Positions 1 through 6,558 of a stretch of 6,674 bases of DNA are shown piece after piece; position 1 is the first letter of the stretch; each line of letters begins with the position of its first letter. Under the pieces are notes generated by a model, which saw nothing but the letters and a program-made list of their open reading frames with translations, was not told where the DNA came from and made no database searches. A program made the translations under genes and the position numbers. Source of the DNA: CAZCZR01 sp964503455 (lineage in GTDB: Bacteria; Bacillota; Clostridia; UBA1381); the NCBI GenBank assembly GCA_964503455.1, contig CAZCZR010000081.1:1-6674 (forward strand). The letters are read 5' to 3'.

Positions 1-9
1 AAAAAACTA

Positions 10-38
10 TTGCAATTTATCCTTATTTATTATACAAT
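10..38 (+). promoter_or_regulatory. Predicted glmS promoter
   Basis: A TTGCAA -35 box (10-15) and a TACAAT -10 box (33-38) are separated by 17 bases, the ideal spacing for the housekeeping sigma factor. An A-run at 1-6 could act as an UP element. Transcription would start near 45, giving a leader of about 40 bases with GGAGG at 71-75, 8 bases before the glmS ATG. A second TATAAT at 47-52 lacks a credible -35 box. Prediction is from the sequence alone. Confidence 0.6.
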
Positions 39-83
39 AGAATATGTATAATGAGTTAAAAAATAAAACCGGAGGATTTTGAT

Positions 84-1913
84 ATGTGCGGAATAGTTGG
101 ATACGTAGGCGGGAGCGAGGCGGCTCCGATACTTTTGGACGGTCTTGCGAAGCTTGAATACCGCGGATATGATTCGGCGGGTATCGCCGTTATAAACAAC
201 GGAAAGATCGAAATTGCCAAAACAAGAGGCAGACTTCAGGCGCTGAGGGATATAACCGACGGCGGCAAAAAGGTAAAAGGCGGGATAGGCATAGGTCATA
301 CACGCTGGGCAACTCACGGCAAGCCTTCCGACATAAATTCCCACCCCCATTTGTCAAGCTCGGGTAAATTCGCCGTTGTACATAACGGCATTATAGAAAA
401 TTACATTTCTTTAAAAGCGCGTCTTGAGAAAAAAGGCATTGAATTTGTATCGGAAACGGATACCGAGGTAATAGCTCATATGCTCGAATACTATTACAAA
501 GGCGATTTGGTAGACGCTATGATTAAGGTTATAGAGCGGGTTGAAGGCTCATATGCCCTCGGGGTCGTATGTTCGGATTATCCTGACAGATTTGTCGCCG
601 TGAGAAAAGCAAGTCCCATGATCGTAGGTCTGGGAGAAAATGAGAATTTTATCGCGTCGGACGTTACGGCGATATTGAAGCACACGCGGAATATTTACTA
701 TCTTGACGATGATGAGATAGTGGTTCTGACAAAGGACGGAGTGAGCATATACAATACTGATAAGGAGCTGCTTGAAAAGCAGGTGTTCACGGTCAACTGG
801 GATGTGTCGGCTGCCGAAAAGGGCGGTTATGAGCATTTTATGATGAAGGAGATCGAAGAACAGCCGAAGGCTTTGCGCGATACGATAAGTCCGAGGATAA
901 AGGACGGACGAATAGTCCTGGACGATTTTTCCATGACTGACGAGGAAATAAAAAATCTCGGCAAGATATATGTGATCGCTTGCGGCAGCGCGTATCATGT
1001 GGGATATGTCGGCAAGTATATAATCGAAAAGCTTACAAGAAAACCCGTAGAGGTGATCGTAGCATCGGAGTTCCGCTACTGCGATCCGATAATCGGCGAA
1101 AACGATCTGGCGCTTGTGATAAGCCAGTCGGGAGAAACGGCTGACACAAAGGCGGGCCTTGAAGAAGCTAAAAAACGCGGCGCGAGAGTGCTTTCGATAG
1201 TAAATGTTGTAGGCAGCGCCATAGCGAACGCTTCGGATGATGTGCTGTATACCTGGGCGGGGCCTGAGATTGCGGTCGCTACGACAAAGGCGTATTCGAC
1301 GCAGCTGTCGGTGATATATCTTATAGCGGCTTATATGAGCGAGAAGCTGGGACTTATGAGCGGCGAGGAATATAAACAATTCATCGCCGACCTTGAAAAG
1401 CTGCCGGAGCTTGTAGCGGAGGTGCTTAAAAACAAGAACGAGGTACAGTACCTTGCATCGCTGTTTTTCAACTCGCACAGCATATTCTTTATAGGGAGAA
1501 ATCTTGATTACGCGGTCGCGCTTGAAGGCTCGCTGAAGCTGAAGGAGATATCGTATATCCACTCCGAAGCCTATGCCGCCGGAGAGCTAAAACACGGGAC
1601 CATCTCTCTTATCGAGAACGGAACGCTTGTAGTGGCGCTTGCCACAAACGATATGCTGTTTGACAAGACGGTGAGCAATATAGAAGAGGTCACTGCAAGA
1701 GGAGCCGTGGTTGTCGGCGTGACGACGGAAAAGAACGCGGAGAAGATGTCCCGCGCAGCCGATCATGTGATTACCGTTCCGGATATAAATCCGCTGCTGC
1801 TTCCGTCGCTGACGGTGGTGCCGCTGCAGCTGTTCGGCTATTATATCGCGGCGCAGAAAGGCTGCGATATTGACAAGCCGAGAAATCTTGCAAAATCGGT
1901 AACAGTCGAATAA
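84..1913 (+). CDS. glmS: Glutamine--fructose-6-phosphate aminotransferase (isomerizing)
   Basis: Cytosolic enzyme that converts fructose-6-phosphate and glutamine to glucosamine-6-phosphate and glutamate, the first committed step to UDP-GlcNAc, peptidoglycan and other amino sugars. At 609 residues it has the usual family length. The N-terminal class II glutaminase domain (about 2-225) starts MCGIVGYVG, with the nucleophile Cys2 exposed after Met removal. It also has HTRWATHG (72-79), HNG (100-102) and SETDTE (123-128) for glutamine binding. Two SIS sugar-isomerase domains follow: the first has CGSA (300-303) and SQSGET (347-352), the second has the KLKEISYIHSEAYAAGELKHG segment with E488 and H504. 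The C-terminus ends DKPRNLAKSVTVE, the typical active-site tail. GGAGG lies 8 bases before the ATG, and the Cys at position 2 fixes the start. Two TAA stops stand in tandem (1911-1916). It looks monocistronic and convergent with smpB. No glmS ribozyme is visible in the 83 bases upstream. Confidence 0.98.
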   Translation: MCGIVGYVGGSEAAPILLDGLAKLEYRGYDSAGIAVINNGKIEIAKTRGRLQALRDITDGGKKVKGGIGIGHTRWATHGKPSDINSHPHLSSSGKFAVVHNGIIENYISLKARLEKKGIEFVSETDTEVIAHMLEYYYKGDLVDAMIKVIERVEGSYALGVVCSDYPDRFVAVRKASPMIVGLGENENFIASDVTAILKHTRNIYYLDDDEIVVLTKDGVSIYNTDKELLEKQVFTVNWDVSAAEKGGYEHFMMKEIEEQPKALRDTISPRIKDGRIVLDDFSMTDEEIKNLGKIYVIACGSAYHVGYVGKYIIEKLTRKPVEVIVASEFRYCDPIIGENDLALVISQSGETADTKAGLEEAKKRGARVLSIVNVVGSAIANASDDVLYTWAGPEIAVATTKAYSTQLSVIYLIAAYMSEKLGLMSGEEYKQFIADLEKLPELVAEVLKNKNEVQYLASLFFNSHSIFFIGRNLDYAVALEGSLKLKEISYIHSEAYAAGELKHGTISLIENGTLVVALATNDMLFDKTVSNIEEVTARGAVVVGVTTEKNAEKMSRAADHVITVPDINPLLLPSLTVVPLQLFGYYIAAQKGCDIDKPRNLAKSVTVE

Positions 1914-1966
1914 TAAAAGCGGTATTCGCAGCATTTTGTAATACTTAAAAATTGACGTTTCAAAAG

Positions 1967-2043
1967 GGGACGGCGTCCTTGATGTCCGGCGGCTCTGCAA
2001 GCAGAGCTTGCATTTGCAAAACGCGGCATCGGGGCGCCGTTTC
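1967..2043 (-). terminator. Long imperfect stem-loop between glmS and smpB; candidate smpB terminator
   Basis: ACGGCG (1970-1975) pairs with CGCCGT (2035-2040). The stem continues inward through CC/GG, GATG (1981-1984)/CATC (2027-2030) and CCG (1986-1988)/CGG (2024-2026), with two G-U pairs and two single-T bulges. G-U and G-C pairs extend it outward to 1967/2043. The stem is about 20 bp. Its apical part can fold in more than one way. Read leftward it starts about 24 bases after the smpB stop and is followed by TTTT (complement of 1962-1965), as in an intrinsic terminator. Read rightward it is followed by TTCATAC, so it is a poor glmS terminator. Only a weak GCG/CGC mini-hairpin (1919-1929) before TTTT lies just after glmS. 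It could also be a dispersed palindromic intergenic element. Confidence 0.5.
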
Positions 2044-2066
2044 ATACTGCCGCATCATAGCGGGAG

Positions 2067-2549
2067 CTATCTGTATGTTCTTTCCTTAAGTGCGCGCTCG
2101 GAGGAACGCTTCGCGTCCCTTTTGGCTATGTCCTCGCGCTTGTCGTAGAGCTTTTTGCCCTTTACGAGGGCAAGACTTACCTTTACGTGAGAGCCCTTGA
2201 GGTATACGGACAAGGGTACGAGGGAAAATCCCGTTTGCTTTATTTCTCCGATGAGCTTTCGTATTTCATTTTTGTGCATAAGGAGCTTTTTGTCGCGCAA
2301 GGGGTCGCGGTTGAAGATATTGCCCTGCTCATAGGGACTGATATTCATGCCTTTTAAAAACACCTCGCCATGCTCGATTGAACCGTAGGCGTCGGAGATA
2401 TTAACCTTGCCGGCGCGGATTGACTTCACCTCGGTGCCGAAAAGCTCTATGCCTGTTTCATAAACAGATATGATAAAATACTCATGCCGCGCCTTTTTGT
2501 TCTGCGCTATTGTTTTTATATTTGATTTGGGTTCGTTGTTTTTAGCCAT
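2067..2549 (-). CDS. smpB: SsrA-binding protein SmpB
   Basis: SmpB binds tmRNA (ssrA) and delivers it to ribosomes stalled on broken mRNA, enabling trans-translation, peptide tagging and ribosome release. The 160-residue product is of normal length and carries the family hallmarks in order: NKKARHEYFI near residue 17, the beta-barrel core with GTEVKSIRAGKVNISDAY (about 38-55), the ISPYEQGN and NRDPLRDKKLLMHK segments, then LVPLSVYLKGSHVKVSLALVKGKKLYDKRE. The basic tail (KRDAKRSSERALKERTYR) enters the mRNA channel. The ATG at 2549 is preceded by AAGGA (2564-2560) with 10 bases between, slightly long but acceptable. No ssrA gene is seen in this window and no rnr neighbour is present; smpB stands alone here. 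It probably has its own promoter at 2640-2612. Confidence 0.97.
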   Translation of the reverse strand: MAKNNEPKSNIKTIAQNKKARHEYFIISVYETGIELFGTEVKSIRAGKVNISDAYGSIEHGEVFLKGMNISPYEQGNIFNRDPLRDKKLLMHKNEIRKLIGEIKQTGFSLVPLSVYLKGSHVKVSLALVKGKKLYDKREDIAKRDAKRSSERALKERTYR

Positions 2550-2577
2550 ATCGTTACATTCCTTTCAATCATTTAAG

Positions 2578-2606
2578 GGAAACCGCCGAAACCGATCGGT
2601 GTTTCC
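2578..2606 (-). promoter_or_regulatory. Hairpin and GATC-centred palindrome in the smpB leader
   Basis: The perfect 10-base palindrome ACCGATCGGT lies at 2591-2600. It is enclosed by GGAAAC (2578-2583) and GTTTCC (2601-2606), which can pair; ACCG (2582-2585) with CGGT (2597-2600) is a competing pairing. The site lies just downstream of the predicted smpB start point (about 2605), where a bound repressor would block transcription; as RNA it would be a 5' UTR stem-loop ahead of the ribosome-binding site. Role is inferred. Confidence 0.35.
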
Positions 2607-2611
2607 TCTAT

Positions 2612-2640
2612 ATTGTACCACATTTTTTTAAAAAGGTAAA
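2612..2640 (-). promoter_or_regulatory. Predicted proximal smpB promoter
   Basis: On the minus strand, TTTACC (2640-2635) and TACAAT (2617-2612) are 17 bases apart, and TGG directly precedes the -10 box, giving an extended -10 (TGnTACAAT). The spacer is AT-rich with T and A runs. Start of transcription would be near 2605, leaving a leader of about 55 bases before the smpB ATG at 2549. Confidence 0.6.
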
Positions 2641-2710
2641 TGCTTTTTTTAATATTTTACCCAAATTCCGAATTGCCCTAAATTCCCAAAGCAAATGCCG
2701 TTGATATAAT

Positions 2711-2723
2711 AACCGAATCGGTT
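2711..2723. promoter_or_regulatory. Palindromic candidate operator AACCGAATCGGTT
   Basis: AACCGA and TCGGTT are exact inverted repeats around a central A. The right arm overlaps the first two bases of the TTGACA -35 box at 2722-2727, a typical place for a repressor or activator site. It closely resembles the ACCGATCGGT palindrome at 2591-2600. No regulator gene is present in this window, so the binding protein is unknown. Confidence 0.4.
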
Positions 2724-2750
2724 GACAAAATTTACAAGTAATGATATAAT
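2722..2750 (+). promoter_or_regulatory. Strong consensus promoter for the decarboxylase-recD2 operon
   Basis: TTGACA (2722-2727) and TATAAT (2745-2750) match the housekeeping consensus perfectly with a 17-base spacer. TGA before the -10 box adds an extended -10 element. Transcription would begin near 2757, giving a leader of about 130 bases before the decarboxylase ATG at 2888. It faces a leftward promoter at 2782-2755. Confidence 0.75.
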
Positions 2751-2754
2751 CATA

Positions 2755-2782
2755 ATTGTAATACCGCAAGCACCTATGTCAA
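2755..2782 (-). promoter_or_regulatory. Predicted leftward promoter facing the operon promoter
   Basis: On the minus strand, TTGACA (2782-2777) and TACAAT (2760-2755) are separated by 16 bases. Transcription would start near 2748 and run toward smpB, making this a possible distal smpB promoter with a leader of about 200 bases, or the source of an antisense or small RNA. Its -10 box lies 4 bases from the -10 box of the rightward promoter. Confidence 0.45.
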
Positions 2783-2887
2783 GGGCGAGAACGGCGCGCG
2801 GGTGTGCCGGAATACTTATTCCGCGCAATGGCATCGTTGCCGGAGATTTAAAAAACATATTATCGTTAAAAAAATAAACAGTCAGCC
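2757..2887 (+). promoter_or_regulatory. Structured 5' leader of the decarboxylase operon
   Basis: Downstream of the consensus promoter the leader can form CGGAAT-ACTT-ATTCCG (2808-2823) and GGCA-TCGT-TGCC (2830-2841). GCGCGG (2796-2801) can compete by pairing with CCGCGC (2821-2826). TGCCGGA occurs twice (2805-2811, 2838-2844). The last 40 bases are A-rich with no structure. There is no T-run after the hairpins, so they do not look like a transcription attenuator. I do not recognise a known riboswitch, T-box or SRP RNA pattern. Confidence 0.35.
2776..2877 (+). CDS. Possible 33-codon leader peptide
   Basis: An ATG-initiated frame of 33 codons starts MSRARTARG, has a middle segment GILIPRNGIVAGDL, and ends NILSLKK with TAA at 2875-2877, 10 bases before the decarboxylase ATG and in another frame. 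Its N-terminal part is arginine-rich (R3, R5, R8). The predicted transcript begins about 19 bases upstream. No Shine-Dalgarno sequence precedes the ATG, which is the main argument against it. The frame stays open upstream to a TTG at 2722, but that lies before the predicted start of transcription. If translated, its ribosomes would stop next to the SD-less decarboxylase start. I do not recognise the peptide; chance is a real alternative. Confidence 0.25.
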   Translation: MSRARTARGCAGILIPRNGIVAGDLKNILSLKK

Positions 2888-4219
2888 ATGAATTTACCTT
2901 TATATAACAAATTAAACGAATACATCCGAGAAAACAGAATATCCTTTGCTATGCCGGGTCATAAAAACGGGCGCGGCATACCTTTTTTTGCCGATGCCTG
3001 CCGTTACGATGTAACCGAGCTTGACGGAACGCTTGATCTTATACACAAAAGCGGCGATATAGTCAAGGCGGAAAACCTTCTTTCGGAATTTTACGGCACG
3101 CACGCAAGCCGTATACTTACGGGCGGCTCCACATCGGGGATCTTTGCCATGCTTTTATGGGCGTTAAAGCCCGGCGATACGCTTCTTGCCAACAGAACCG
3201 TTCACGCAAGCGTGATAAATGCCGCCGCGATGTACGGCTTTCGCGTTGTGCTTATGCCGCAAAAGGCCGATCCCGAATTTATGATACCGTCCCCCGTAAC
3301 AGCGGAAGCTGTCGCACAAGGACTCGGACTGTACCCCGAAGCCAAGGCTGTGCTTGTGACTTCTCCGTCCTATTACGGCGAGTGCGCCGATATTGAAGCC
3401 ATAGCGGCGCTTACAAAGGCGCACGGTATACCGCTTTTATCCGACTCCGCCCATGGCGCGGCATACGCCGGATGCGGTCTGCTTCCGCAACCTGCGCATC
3501 TTCTCGGCGCGGCAATGTCGTGCGAAAGCGCGCATAAAACCCTTAACGCCATGAACGGCGCGGCATATCTGCATATAATGCACTCCGACATATCGCGTGT
3601 CGATGAGATAATTTCCATGGTGCTGTCATCCAGTCCGTCATATCCCGTGGCAATATCCGCCGACTATGCAAGGGCGTGTCTTGCCGAGCCGGACAACGGC
3701 TGGGACGAATGTGTGACGATGTGTCTTGAATTTAAAAAACGCGTGAGCAGAAAAACTCGCGTAAAGATTCTTGACAACGATGATCCGACGCGTATGGTGC
3801 TTAACTTTACCGAATACGGCGTTTCGGGGCATGAAGCGTACAGGTTGCTTGCGGCGGCGGGAATTGACGCAGAAATGTCAGACCGCTGCAATACGGTGCT
3901 TATTGTCACGCCTTCAAACACTAAAGCGGATATGGAAGCGCTTGAGGCGGCGGTATATGATATATGCTCCGGCTCATGCGATAAGCGCTGCGCACCCGAA
4001 AACGCCACAAACGCGGATTTCTTTTCGGTATGTGAACCGCAGAAGGCGTTTTATTCAAAAAGCGAGCTTGTTCCCGCAGGCAATGCCGCGGGGAGAATAA
4101 GCCGCCGGACAGTTATGGCATATCCTCCCGGCGTGCCGGTGATCGCCATGGGGGAGAGAATAAGCAAAAACAGTATCTCCGTGACAGGGGATATGATCGA
4201 AGTATGTAAGGAAGAATAA
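2888..4219 (+). CDS. Orn/Lys/Arg decarboxylase-family PLP-dependent protein
   Basis: Fold-type I PLP enzyme of the small Orn/Lys/Arg decarboxylase group (YaaO/SpeA-like), expected in the cytosol; such enzymes decarboxylate arginine, lysine or ornithine to polyamines, but the substrate cannot be read from sequence. In order: the N-terminal family signature LYNKLNEYIREN...FAMPGHKNG (about 5-28), TELDGTLDL (43-51), LTGGSTSG (77-84) for phosphate binding, SDSAHGAAYAG (185-195) with D186 for the pyridine nitrogen and H189 over the ring, and SAHKTLNAM (214-222) with K217 as the PLP lysine. The C-terminal domain has GRISRR (402-407) and AYPPGVPVIAMGERI (411-425). At 443 residues it is slightly shorter than typical members, with both domains present. 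The ATG is fixed by the conserved N-terminus and by a stop at 2867-2869 just upstream in frame. No Shine-Dalgarno sequence is visible. CxxxCxxxC (360-368) lies between the domains. It is followed after one base by recD2. Confidence 0.88.
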   Translation: MNLPLYNKLNEYIRENRISFAMPGHKNGRGIPFFADACRYDVTELDGTLDLIHKSGDIVKAENLLSEFYGTHASRILTGGSTSGIFAMLLWALKPGDTLLANRTVHASVINAAAMYGFRVVLMPQKADPEFMIPSPVTAEAVAQGLGLYPEAKAVLVTSPSYYGECADIEAIAALTKAHGIPLLSDSAHGAAYAGCGLLPQPAHLLGAAMSCESAHKTLNAMNGAAYLHIMHSDISRVDEIISMVLSSSPSYPVAISADYARACLAEPDNGWDECVTMCLEFKKRVSRKTRVKILDNDDPTRMVLNFTEYGVSGHEAYRLLAAAGIDAEMSDRCNTVLIVTPSNTKADMEALEAAVYDICSGSCDKRCAPENATNADFFSVCEPQKAFYSKSELVPAGNAAGRISRRTVMAYPPGVPVIAMGERISKNSISVTGDMIEVCKEE

Positions 4220-4220
4220 T

Positions 4221-6482
4221 ATGGACGAGATCAAGCTTACTGTGCGGATCCTGAGCATAGTATACAGAAATGATGAAAACGGATATTGCATATGCACCGT
4301 CCGCGAGAAAAACGAGGGCGAGTTTTCCGTTGTGGGATATTTGCCCTCCGTTACCGAGGGCGAGCGCATATGCGTTACGGGAAAATGGGTCACCCACCCG
4401 ATATACGGCGATCAGTTTAAGGCGGAGTACTATGAAAATGTGGTCCCGTCGGGGAGCGAGGAGATCCTGTCCTATCTTTCCTCAGGCGTTATACCCGGCG
4501 TAAGGGAGGCTACCGCCGAAAAGCTTGTGGACGCTTTTAAAGAAAAGACGCTTGACGTTATTATGAACGAGCCGGAGCGTCTTACGGAAATAAAGGGCAT
4601 AACACTTCGCCGCGCCAAGCGCATAAGCGACAGTCTGCGTGAGGTGCAGTCCATGCAGAGCATAATTATGTTTTTGCAGAAATACGGCGTTTCGGCAAAT
4701 ATGGCTGTCAAAATACACAACGCCTTTGGAGGAAGCGCTGTAGAGCGCATAAGCGCCAATCCCTACCTGCTGTCCGATTCGGTGGACGGAATCTCCTTTA
4801 AAAAAGCCGACTCCATAGCAAGTCTTATGGGTATGCCCAAAAACAACCCCGACCGCATTGCCGCGGGCGTTAAATATATCCTGCAAAACGCAGCGTATGC
4901 CATGGGACATACGTATTTGCCGGAGCAGGCGCTTATCCGTACAGCGTCGGCTTCTCTCGGAGTGTCGGACTCGGAAACAGTAAACGGCATCAATTCACTC
5001 GCCGCAAAAAAACAGCTTAAACCCGACACCGCGCCCGACGGCAGCCGCAGATATTATCTTGCTTATCTTTTTAACGATGAGGAATACACAGCCGCGCGCC
5101 TTATATCCCTGTCCCATGCCGAGCAGAAAAACACCATGACGGAGGAACAGGCTGACGAGGAGATAATGACGCTTGAGGAAAACGAGGGCATCAATCTTGC
5201 CGACCGGCAGAAAGAGGCTGTAAAAAAGTCGCTTCTTTCGGGAGTGCTTGTGCTGACCGGAGGCCCCGGAACGGGAAAAACCACCACTATCAACGCCATA
5301 CTTCAGCTCACGGACAAGCTCGGTCTGAAAACAGCGCTTGCCGCGCCCACGGGCAGAGCCGCAAAACGCATGAGCGAGGTCACGGGCAGAGATGCTCAGA
5401 CCATACACAGACTCCTCGGCGCATCTATCTCTCCGTCAGGGACGAATATCTTTGAGCGTGACGAGTCGGATCCGCTCAAGGAGGATGTTATTATTATAGA
5501 CGAGGTAAGCATGATAGATATTCAGCTTATGCCGGCGCTTTTAAAGGCGGTAAAGCCGGGAGCAAGGCTGATACTTTCGGGAGATGCGGATCAGCTTCCG
5601 CCGGTGGGGCCGGGGAATGTGTTACGCGATCTGGTACGCTCGGAAGCGGTTACGACGGTGCGGCTTGATCATGTGTTCCGTCAGGCGGAGCAGAGTCTTA
5701 TAGTCGTGAACGCACATAAGATCAACAACGGCGAAATGCCGGTGCTTACCGAAACAAAGCGCGACTTTTTCTTTCTGCGCCGCCTTGCGCCCGAACAAAC
5801 GCTTTATGCGATAGCCGATCTTTACCAGAACCGGCTGCCCAAAAGCTACGGCATTGATCCTTTTACGGAGATACAGGTGCTTTCACCCACGAAAAAAGGC
5901 TTGCTCGGCACCGTCAGCCTTAACAAGGTTTTACAGTCGCGGATAAATCCGGAGGATATTTTAAAAGCGGAACACGCCTTCGGCGACACGATCTTTCGCA
6001 CAGGCGATAAGGTAATGCAGACAAAAAACAACTATGATATAGTTTACGAAAAGGACAGCGGCGAGATCGGAACCGGCATTTTCAACGGCGACATGGGGAT
6101 CATAGAGGACATCGACACCCACGGCAAATTTTTGCGCATAACCTTTGACGACGAAAAGCACGTCGAATATCCTTTTGCCGGACTTGAGGATCTCGAACTC
6201 GCCTACGCGATCACAGTGCATAAAAGCCAAGGCAGCGAATTTCCTTTTATGATAATGCCTGTCATGGATTTCCCGCCCATGCTTATGTACCGCAATCTGT
6301 TCTACACCGCCGTCACCCGCGCAAAGACCATGGTCATACTCGTCGGCAAAGAAACCGCTGTCGAACGCATGATAAGCTCTGGCGAAAAAAACATCCGCTG
6401 CTCCGGACTTTACGACAGGCTGGAAAAGCATATGAAAGCGGGCATACAGATGACAATAGCAGATCGCCCGTCAAACGGGTAG
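4221..6482 (+). CDS. recD2: RecD2-type 5'-3' DNA helicase (RecD/TraA family)
   Basis: Superfamily 1B ATP-dependent DNA helicase that acts without RecBC; in Bacillota it is linked to replication fork progress, recombination and DNA repair. The 753 residues are typical. An N-terminal RecD2-specific region (about 1-75, NGYCICTVRE, SVVGYLP) is followed by a helix-hairpin-helix region (about 86-180: GVIPGVREATAEKLV, LTEIKGITLRRAKRI). The motor then shows Walker A GGPGTGKTTT (347-356, K353), motif Ia APTGRAAKRM (375-384), Walker B IIDEVSM (425-431), motif III SGDADQLPPVGPG (453-465), motif IV HVFRQAEQS (484-492), FNGDMGI (621-627), AYAITVHKSQGSEF (661-674) and motif VI YTAVTRAK (695-702). All catalytic motifs are intact. 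AAGGAAG (4208-4214), inside the end of the preceding gene, is its ribosome-binding site. The 1-base gap implies co-transcription and translational coupling. TAG stop at 6480. Confidence 0.96.
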   Translation: MDEIKLTVRILSIVYRNDENGYCICTVREKNEGEFSVVGYLPSVTEGERICVTGKWVTHPIYGDQFKAEYYENVVPSGSEEILSYLSSGVIPGVREATAEKLVDAFKEKTLDVIMNEPERLTEIKGITLRRAKRISDSLREVQSMQSIIMFLQKYGVSANMAVKIHNAFGGSAVERISANPYLLSDSVDGISFKKADSIASLMGMPKNNPDRIAAGVKYILQNAAYAMGHTYLPEQALIRTASASLGVSDSETVNGINSLAAKKQLKPDTAPDGSRRYYLAYLFNDEEYTAARLISLSHAEQKNTMTEEQADEEIMTLEENEGINLADRQKEAVKKSLLSGVLVLTGGPGTGKTTTINAILQLTDKLGLKTALAAPTGRAAKRMSEVTGRDAQTIHRLLGASISPSGTNIFERDESDPLKEDVIIIDEVSMIDIQLMPALLKAVKPGARLILSGDADQLPPVGPGNVLRDLVRSEAVTTVRLDHVFRQAEQSLIVVNAHKINNGEMPVLTETKRDFFFLRRLAPEQTLYAIADLYQNRLPKSYGIDPFTEIQVLSPTKKGLLGTVSLNKVLQSRINPEDILKAEHAFGDTIFRTGDKVMQTKNNYDIVYEKDSGEIGTGIFNGDMGIIEDIDTHGKFLRITFDDEKHVEYPFAGLEDLELAYAITVHKSQGSEFPFMIMPVMDFPPMLMYRNLFYTAVTRAKTMVILVGKETAVERMISSGEKNIRCSGLYDRLEKHMKAGIQMTIADRPSNG

Positions 6483-6487
6483 TCTGC

Positions 6488-6530
6488 GCCGCTTCGCAAA
6501 AAAGCAAACAAAAAGCTTTAAAAAAGCGGC
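6488..6530 (+). other. Weak stem-loop after recD2
   Basis: GCCGCTT (6488-6494) can pair with AAGCGGC (6524-6530) across a 29-base A-rich loop that itself contains GCTTT-AAA-AAAGC (6515-6527) as a competing pairing. It is followed by TCCGAATTTT, a poor U-tract. It may be a leaky first terminator or simply chance in A-rich spacer. Confidence 0.2.
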
Positions 6531-6558
6531 TCCGAATTTTGTATAACGCAGGCTAAAT

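Noticed and set aside
47..52. Second TATAAT before glmS
   Set aside because: No acceptable -35 box 16-18 bases upstream and no extended -10; the promoter at 10-38 is better.
549..1562. 337-codon minus-strand open frame inside glmS
   Set aside because: It lies wholly within the well-supported glmS gene, resembles no family I know, and has the skewed residue content of a shadow of coding sequence.
1914..2066. Integron-type attC site suggested by the long bulged hairpin
   Set aside because: No GTTRRRY/RYYYAAC boxes at the stem ends and no cassette or integrase context.
2554..2559. ATG-TAA start-stop pair just before smpB on the minus strand
   Set aside because: The ribosome-binding site directly abuts this ATG with no spacing, so it should not be used; the spacing fits the smpB ATG.
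2649..2858. 69-codon minus-strand open frame with a hydrophobic stretch
   Set aside because: It covers both predicted promoters and the leader, begins upstream of the leftward promoter that could transcribe it, and has no ribosome-binding site.
2757..2887. Known riboswitch, T-box or SRP RNA in the decarboxylase leader
   Set aside because: I could not match conserved core sequences of guanidine, lysine, THF or T-box RNAs, nor the SRP RNA loop. A covariance-model search would be decisive.
2550..2887. ssrA (tmRNA) near smpB
   Set aside because: No tRNA-like ends or tag-peptide frame are present in either gap flanking smpB, and the gaps are too short for full-length tmRNA on the left.
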